NCBI GenBank assembly: GCA_038232455.1
Contig: JBBSHU010000001.1
Location: forward strand, 13,823-77,822
Direction: 5' to 3'
Length of the DNA stretch: 64,000 bases
Source: DATAQC01 sp038232455
Lineage (GTDB): Bacteria > Actinomycetota > Acidimicrobiia > Acidimicrobiales > AC-14
Position numbers and translations under genes: made by a program. Below, piece after piece: positions 60,673-64,000 of this stretch; the stretch's first letter is position 1, and every line of letters starts with the position of its first letter. The notes under the pieces are model-generated. The model was not told where the DNA came from. It saw only the letters and a list, made by a program, of their open reading frames with translations, and did not search any database.

Positions 60673-62112
60673 GTGGCCGAGCTGCGCGCCGTCCCCATCG
60701 GCGACCAACGATTCCGTGGCGGCGCCGATGGTGACCCGATCACCGTTCGGGCCCCCTACGACGGCACCGAGTTGGCGTGCGTCCCGAAGTGCGGTCCGGC
60801 CGAGGTCGACCGTGCGGTGGCCGCGGCCAAGACCGCCCACGACTCCGGGCCGCTCCCGCCGTGGAGGCGGGCGGAGATCCTCGACACCGCGGCCCGCCTG
60901 CTGACCGAGCGCACGGAGCAGTTCGCCCGGACCATTGCCGCCGAGTCGGCAAAACCCATCAAGACGGCACGGATCGAGGCCGTTCGGGCGGTGTCCACCA
61001 TCACCTTCGCTGCCGCCGCGGCGCGCACCCTGGCGGGCGAGATGGTGCCCATCGACGCCGCCCAGGTGGGCGAGGGACGTTTGGCCTTCACCCTGCGCCT
61101 GCCCCTCGGCGTGGTGGGGGCCATCTCGCCGTTCAACTTCCCCCTCAACCTGGTGGCCCACAAGCTGGCGCCGGCCATCGCCGCCGGATGTCCGGTCGTG
61201 CTCAAGCCCGCCAGCCAGACCCCTCTGTCGGCCATCGCCCTGGCCGACCTGCTCCTCGACGAGTGCGGCTTGCCCGCCGGGCACCTCAACGTGGTCACCG
61301 GTGGCGGGAGCTCGATCGGCAACGCCCTGGTCGACCACCCCGACGTGTCCTACATCAGCTTCACCGGCTCGGGCGAGGTCGGCTGGGGCATCGCCGAGCG
61401 GGCTTCGCGGACCAAAGTCGCCCTGGAACTGGGCAACTCCTCACCGGTCGTCATCGATGCCGACGGCGACTGGAAGCGAGCCGCCGAAACCATCGCCGTG
61501 GCCGGGTTCAGCCATGCCGGCCAGTCGTGTGTGTCCACCCAGCGGGTGTTCGTGCACGCCGAGGTGGCCGACGACTTCTGCACCACCCTGGCCGGCCTGG
61601 TCGGCGACCTGAAGGTCGGGGATCCGCTCGACGAGGACACCGACGTGTCCGCCCTCATCACCACCGACGATCGCGATCGGGTCAAGGACTGGATCGACGA
61701 GGCCGTCGGGCAGGGCGCCAAGGTTCTCACCGGAGGCGAGGTGACCGACGGGATGCTGGCACCCACCGTGCTGGCCGACGTCCGCCCGGAGATGCGGGTG
61801 TCGCGCGACGAAGTGTTCGGTCCCGTCGTCGCCGTGCAGACGGTGGCCGACGTCGACGAGGGCCTGACGCTGGCCGACGACACGCGCTACGGCCTCCAGG
61901 CCGGTGTGTTCACGGCGCGCCTCGACACCGCCCTCCGGGCTGCCCACCGCCTGCGTTTCGGGGCCGTGCTCGTCAACGAGGTCCCCACCTGGCGGGCCGA
62001 CCAGATGCCCTACGGCGGCGTTCGCGAAAGTGGCAACACCAAGGAGGGCCCCGCCTACGCGGTGAAAGAGATGACCGAGGAGCGCCTGGTGGTCATCAAC
62101 CCGAACCCGTGA
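60673..62112 (+). CDS. Aldehyde dehydrogenase
   Basis: The 479-residue NAD(P)-linked enzyme has ISPFNFPLNLVAHKLAPA, KPASQTPLSA, FTGSGEVGWGI, the general base in ALELGNSSP near 252, the catalytic Cys in AGQSCVSTQR near 286 and EVFGPVVAV. It resembles lactaldehyde or phosphonoacetaldehyde dehydrogenases; substrate unknown. GTG 60673 has a perfect AAAGGAGG 4 bp upstream. It overlaps the following ligase gene (GTGA). Confidence 0.92.
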   Translation: MAELRAVPIGDQRFRGGADGDPITVRAPYDGTELACVPKCGPAEVDRAVAAAKTAHDSGPLPPWRRAEILDTAARLLTERTEQFARTIAAESAKPIKTARIEAVRAVSTITFAAAAARTLAGEMVPIDAAQVGEGRLAFTLRLPLGVVGAISPFNFPLNLVAHKLAPAIAAGCPVVLKPASQTPLSAIALADLLLDECGLPAGHLNVVTGGGSSIGNALVDHPDVSYISFTGSGEVGWGIAERASRTKVALELGNSSPVVIDADGDWKRAAETIAVAGFSHAGQSCVSTQRVFVHAEVADDFCTTLAGLVGDLKVGDPLDEDTDVSALITTDDRDRVKDWIDEAVGQGAKVLTGGEVTDGMLAPTVLADVRPEMRVSRDEVFGPVVAVQTVADVDEGLTLADDTRYGLQAGVFTARLDTALRAAHRLRFGAVLVNEVPTWRADQMPYGGVRESGNTKEGPAYAVKEMTEERLVVINPNP

Positions 62113-63131
62113 CCCCTGGTGGGGAACCACCGTTCCTGGCACCCATGCTCACCGGAGGATCGGGCATTCCTGACGACCCCACCGGGTGGATGTTCGAGCC
62201 CAAGTGGGACGGCGTGCGCGCCATCGCCCGCGTGTGGGGAGGGGGGGTCACGCTGCACAGCCGAGTCGGCAACGACGTCACCGGCGGCTACCCGGAGCTG
62301 GCCCAGCTCGGTACCGCCCTCGGCAACCGGGCAATGGTGCTCGACGGCGAGATCATTGCCTTCGACGACAAGGGCCACCCGAGCTTCGAGCGGCTGCAGC
62401 GCCGCATGCACGTCCGCGGCCCCGGTCGGCCGCTCATAGCCGAGGTACCGGTCCTGTATGTCGTGTTCGACCTGCTGTGGCTCGACGGTCGACTGCTCAC
62501 GGCCGAGCCCTTCAGCGAGCGCCGGCGTTCGCTGGAGGAGCTGAACCTGAAGGGTCGGTCGTGGCAGACCTCCCCACTGTTGGCCGAGGCGCCCGACGGC
62601 GAGATGCTGGCGGCCTGCCGCCGGATCGGGTTCGAGGGGTACGTGGGCAAGATGGCCTCGGCCCCCTACGCCGTGGGGAAGCGATCGAAGTCGTGGACCA
62701 AGATCAAGTGCTTCGGCCGGCGCGAGTTCGTTGTGGGCGGATGGAGCGAGGGATCGGGCGGACGCTCGGGCCAGATCGGTTCCCTTGCCGTCGGTTGGGT
62801 GGACCCCGAGGTGCCGGCGCCGCCGGGCCACCCGTTCGCCCTGCGGTTCGTCGGGTTGGTGGGCTCGGGCCTCAGTGAGCTGCTCCTGCGGACGCTCACT
62901 ACCGAGTTCCGGGAGCTCGTCATCGACACCAGCCCCTTCGTCAACACGCCGGAAATCGCCCTGCACTACGTTCGGCCGGCTGTCGTGATCGAGGTCATGT
63001 TCAACGAGGTCACCGGCGCCGGGGTCCTTCGCCAGCCCTCGATCAAGGGCCTTCGCAACGACGTGGACCCCGCCGGCGTGGGATGGACGGACGAGCTCGG
63101 CGACCCGCCGGGTGCAATCATGAGCAGATGA
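62109..63131 (+). CDS. Stand-alone ATP-dependent DNA ligase
   Basis: The 340-residue ligase has the nucleotidyl motif FEPKWDGVRAI with Lys32, motif III VLDGEIIAFD, IV GFEGYVGK and V KSWTKIK, followed by an OB-fold end domain. Size and motifs are of LigC/LigD-type ligases, not NAD+-dependent LigA. It probably seals ends prepared by the separate LigD-like polymerase/phosphoesterase at 20.4-22.0 kb. GTG 62109 overlaps the aldehyde dehydrogenase stop, and its stop overlaps the next ATG. Confidence 0.92.
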   Translation: MTPGGEPPFLAPMLTGGSGIPDDPTGWMFEPKWDGVRAIARVWGGGVTLHSRVGNDVTGGYPELAQLGTALGNRAMVLDGEIIAFDDKGHPSFERLQRRMHVRGPGRPLIAEVPVLYVVFDLLWLDGRLLTAEPFSERRRSLEELNLKGRSWQTSPLLAEAPDGEMLAACRRIGFEGYVGKMASAPYAVGKRSKSWTKIKCFGRREFVVGGWSEGSGGRSGQIGSLAVGWVDPEVPAPPGHPFALRFVGLVGSGLSELLLRTLTTEFRELVIDTSPFVNTPEIALHYVRPAVVIEVMFNEVTGAGVLRQPSIKGLRNDVDPAGVGWTDELGDPPGAIMSR

Positions 63132-63835
63132 CCGACGCCGCAGCTGGATGGTTCCCGGACGTCAACCAACCCGGCCGCCTTCGCTGGTGGGACGGGACAG
63201 CCTGGACCGACCACTACCACGATCAGCCTCCGGCCTTCCCGGCCCCCACGGCCCGCACGGCCCCGACTCCCCGCACGGGGCGCCGACCCGGGCCGCCCCT
63301 GGCGATTTCGATCGCGATGATCGTGTTGGGCTTTCTCGTGACGATGGCCGCCGGCATCAGCGTGGTCGTGCCCTTCGTGCGGATCGTCACGTCGGCGAAG
63401 ACGATCACGGTGCCCGGGAGCACTCGTCTCCACCTCTCGTCGGGCCAGTACCTCATCTTCGAGGCGACGGGGACGAGCGACGAACGAGGCGGGTACGGCC
63501 GAAGCATGGACACCGGCTCCGTTCGGATCACGGCTGCCGACGGGACGGCCGTGACTGTCAGTCAGGCCGGCGGCGCCACCGAAACCATCACCCGCGGCGA
63601 TCAGGACTACACCGGAGCCGTCGAGTTCGAGCTTCCCAAGGCGGCCGACTACAACTTCGAGATACGCGGTGGCGCGCCCGACCGGGCCCTGGTGGGCCGA
63701 TCGCCAGCGGACGTCCTGCGGCGGGCGGTGCCCTGGATGGTGATCGGCGGCCTCGGTGTCCTCATCGGCGTGGCCGGGATCGTCCTGACCATCGTCGGGT
63801 CGATCCGCCGCTACCACTGGAAGCAGGGTCGTTGA
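63128..63835 (+). CDS. DUF2510 membrane protein
   Basis: The 235-residue protein starts with a DUF2510 motif (GWFPDVNQPGRLRWWDGTAWT), a Pro/Thr linker and then two membrane helices (ISIAMIVLGFLVTMAAGISV, about 58-77, and WMVIGGLGVLIGVAGIVLTI near 206-225) around an extracytoplasmic beta domain (LHLSSGQYLIFEATG, VSQAGGATETI). Function unknown; DUF2510 is common at termini of actinobacterial envelope proteins. ATG 63128 overlaps the ligase stop (ATGA). Confidence 0.85.
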   Translation: MTDAAAGWFPDVNQPGRLRWWDGTAWTDHYHDQPPAFPAPTARTAPTPRTGRRPGPPLAISIAMIVLGFLVTMAAGISVVVPFVRIVTSAKTITVPGSTRLHLSSGQYLIFEATGTSDERGGYGRSMDTGSVRITAADGTAVTVSQAGGATETITRGDQDYTGAVEFELPKAADYNFEIRGGAPDRALVGRSPADVLRRAVPWMVIGGLGVLIGVAGIVLTIVGSIRRYHWKQGR

Positions 63836-64000
63836 TGCAGCAGCGGCCACTCGGCCAGGTCGTCTAGGAGGCCGCTGACGTAGTCGCTCTGTTGGCGGTA
63901 CACCGAGGCGGCTTCCGCCCCGGACCCCGATGACGCGGGTGTGGAGAACCGAGGACCCAGATAGTTCGTCCACCGGCATAGGGTTCGGGCGGGGTGTCCG
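63811..64000 (-). CDS. Possible partial gene at the right edge
   Basis: A minus-strand frame of at least 62 codons ends at TAG 63811-63813 and is open to the edge. It reads RWTNYLGPRFSTPASSGS, EAASVYRQQSDYVSGLLDDL and EWPLLHQRPCFQW. The Leu/Asp segment looks helical. No family is recognised and its last 8 codons overlap the DUF2510 gene, so coding status is uncertain. Confidence 0.35.
   Translation of the reverse strand, partial: GHPARTLCRWTNYLGPRFSTPASSGSGAEAASVYRQQSDYVSGLLDDLAEWPLLHQRPCFQW

Overview
The window is dense, very GC-rich DNA with strong G/C preference at third codon positions and many GTG or TTG starts. The gene content is actinobacterial: homodimeric AceE, SufC/SufS/SufU, an F420-type luciferase-like oxidoreductase, a HelD-type RNA polymerase remodeller, a MurA with Asp at the fosfomycin-target position, a CtpE-like P-type ATPase, LysM/Rpf-like and L,D-transpeptidase wall enzymes, and a DUF2510 protein. 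I infer a chromosomal segment of an uncultivated-type Actinomycetota, plausibly Acidimicrobiia. I see no phage, plasmid, rRNA operon or CRISPR array.

Layout. 1-3618 (minus): helicase, ABC-F ATPase and an RNase HI fused to a SLOG-like domain. 3708-8446: pyruvate dehydrogenase E1, a glycosyltransferase-methyltransferase fusion and an exported Pro/Thr-rich protein. 8477-9723: a scrambled stretch with two partial copies of the start of an HhH-GPD gene, a tRNA-like relic, then the intact gene. 9844-11904: peptidoglycan-binding protein, thiS-thiE, hydrolase. 11905-14446: a possible small RNA, a membrane protein, a metallo-hydrolase, and a frameshifted DUF559/AbiEi-like gene bounded by two 57-bp repeats. 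14446-19880: glycogen-debranching-type enzyme, sufC-sufS-sufU behind a strong inverted repeat, DUF1059 and VOC proteins. 20048-22001: ABC ATPase remnant and a ligase-less LigD (polymerase plus phosphoesterase). 22079-29018: metabolic, redox and membrane genes. 29041-32792 (minus): two lipoproteins, a methyltransferase, cobT, a GtrA protein.

32899-38432 (plus) holds a MoxR-like AAA+ ATPase, a VWA/DUF2201 protein, an unrecognised protein and a HelD-like helicase. Two of the junctions carry the same 25-bp element beginning exactly at a stop codon. 38465-43854: VOC, YceI and MarR with paired palindromic operators, a LysM/Rpf-like protein, acetolactate decarboxylase, MurA. 43900-52940: P-type ATPase, L,D-transpeptidase, very small membrane peptides, methyltransferase, a long AT-richer hairpin between convergent genes, metallo-hydrolase, F420-type oxidoreductase, and a NodB-NodC-like fusion. 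53182-56487: bicovalent-type FAD oxidase and thiC under a clear TPP riboswitch. 56544-63835: MauE-like protein, the haem genes hemE-hemH-hemY, aldehyde dehydrogenase, stand-alone ATP-dependent DNA ligase, DUF2510 protein.

How the genes connect. Thiamine genes lie at two loci: thiS-thiE without a visible riboswitch, and thiC with one. The DNA end-joining activities are split: the polymerase/phosphoesterase part at 20-22 kb and the ligase at 62-63 kb. hemE, hemH and hemY overlap as one operon, probably the coproporphyrin-dependent route of Actinobacteria. The least explained unit is the AAA+/VWA/unknown module at 32.9-36.1 kb. The most unusual DNA-level structures are the repeat-bounded DUF559 pseudogene, the HhH-GPD partial duplications and the 16S-tail-complementary transcript candidate near 12.2 kb.
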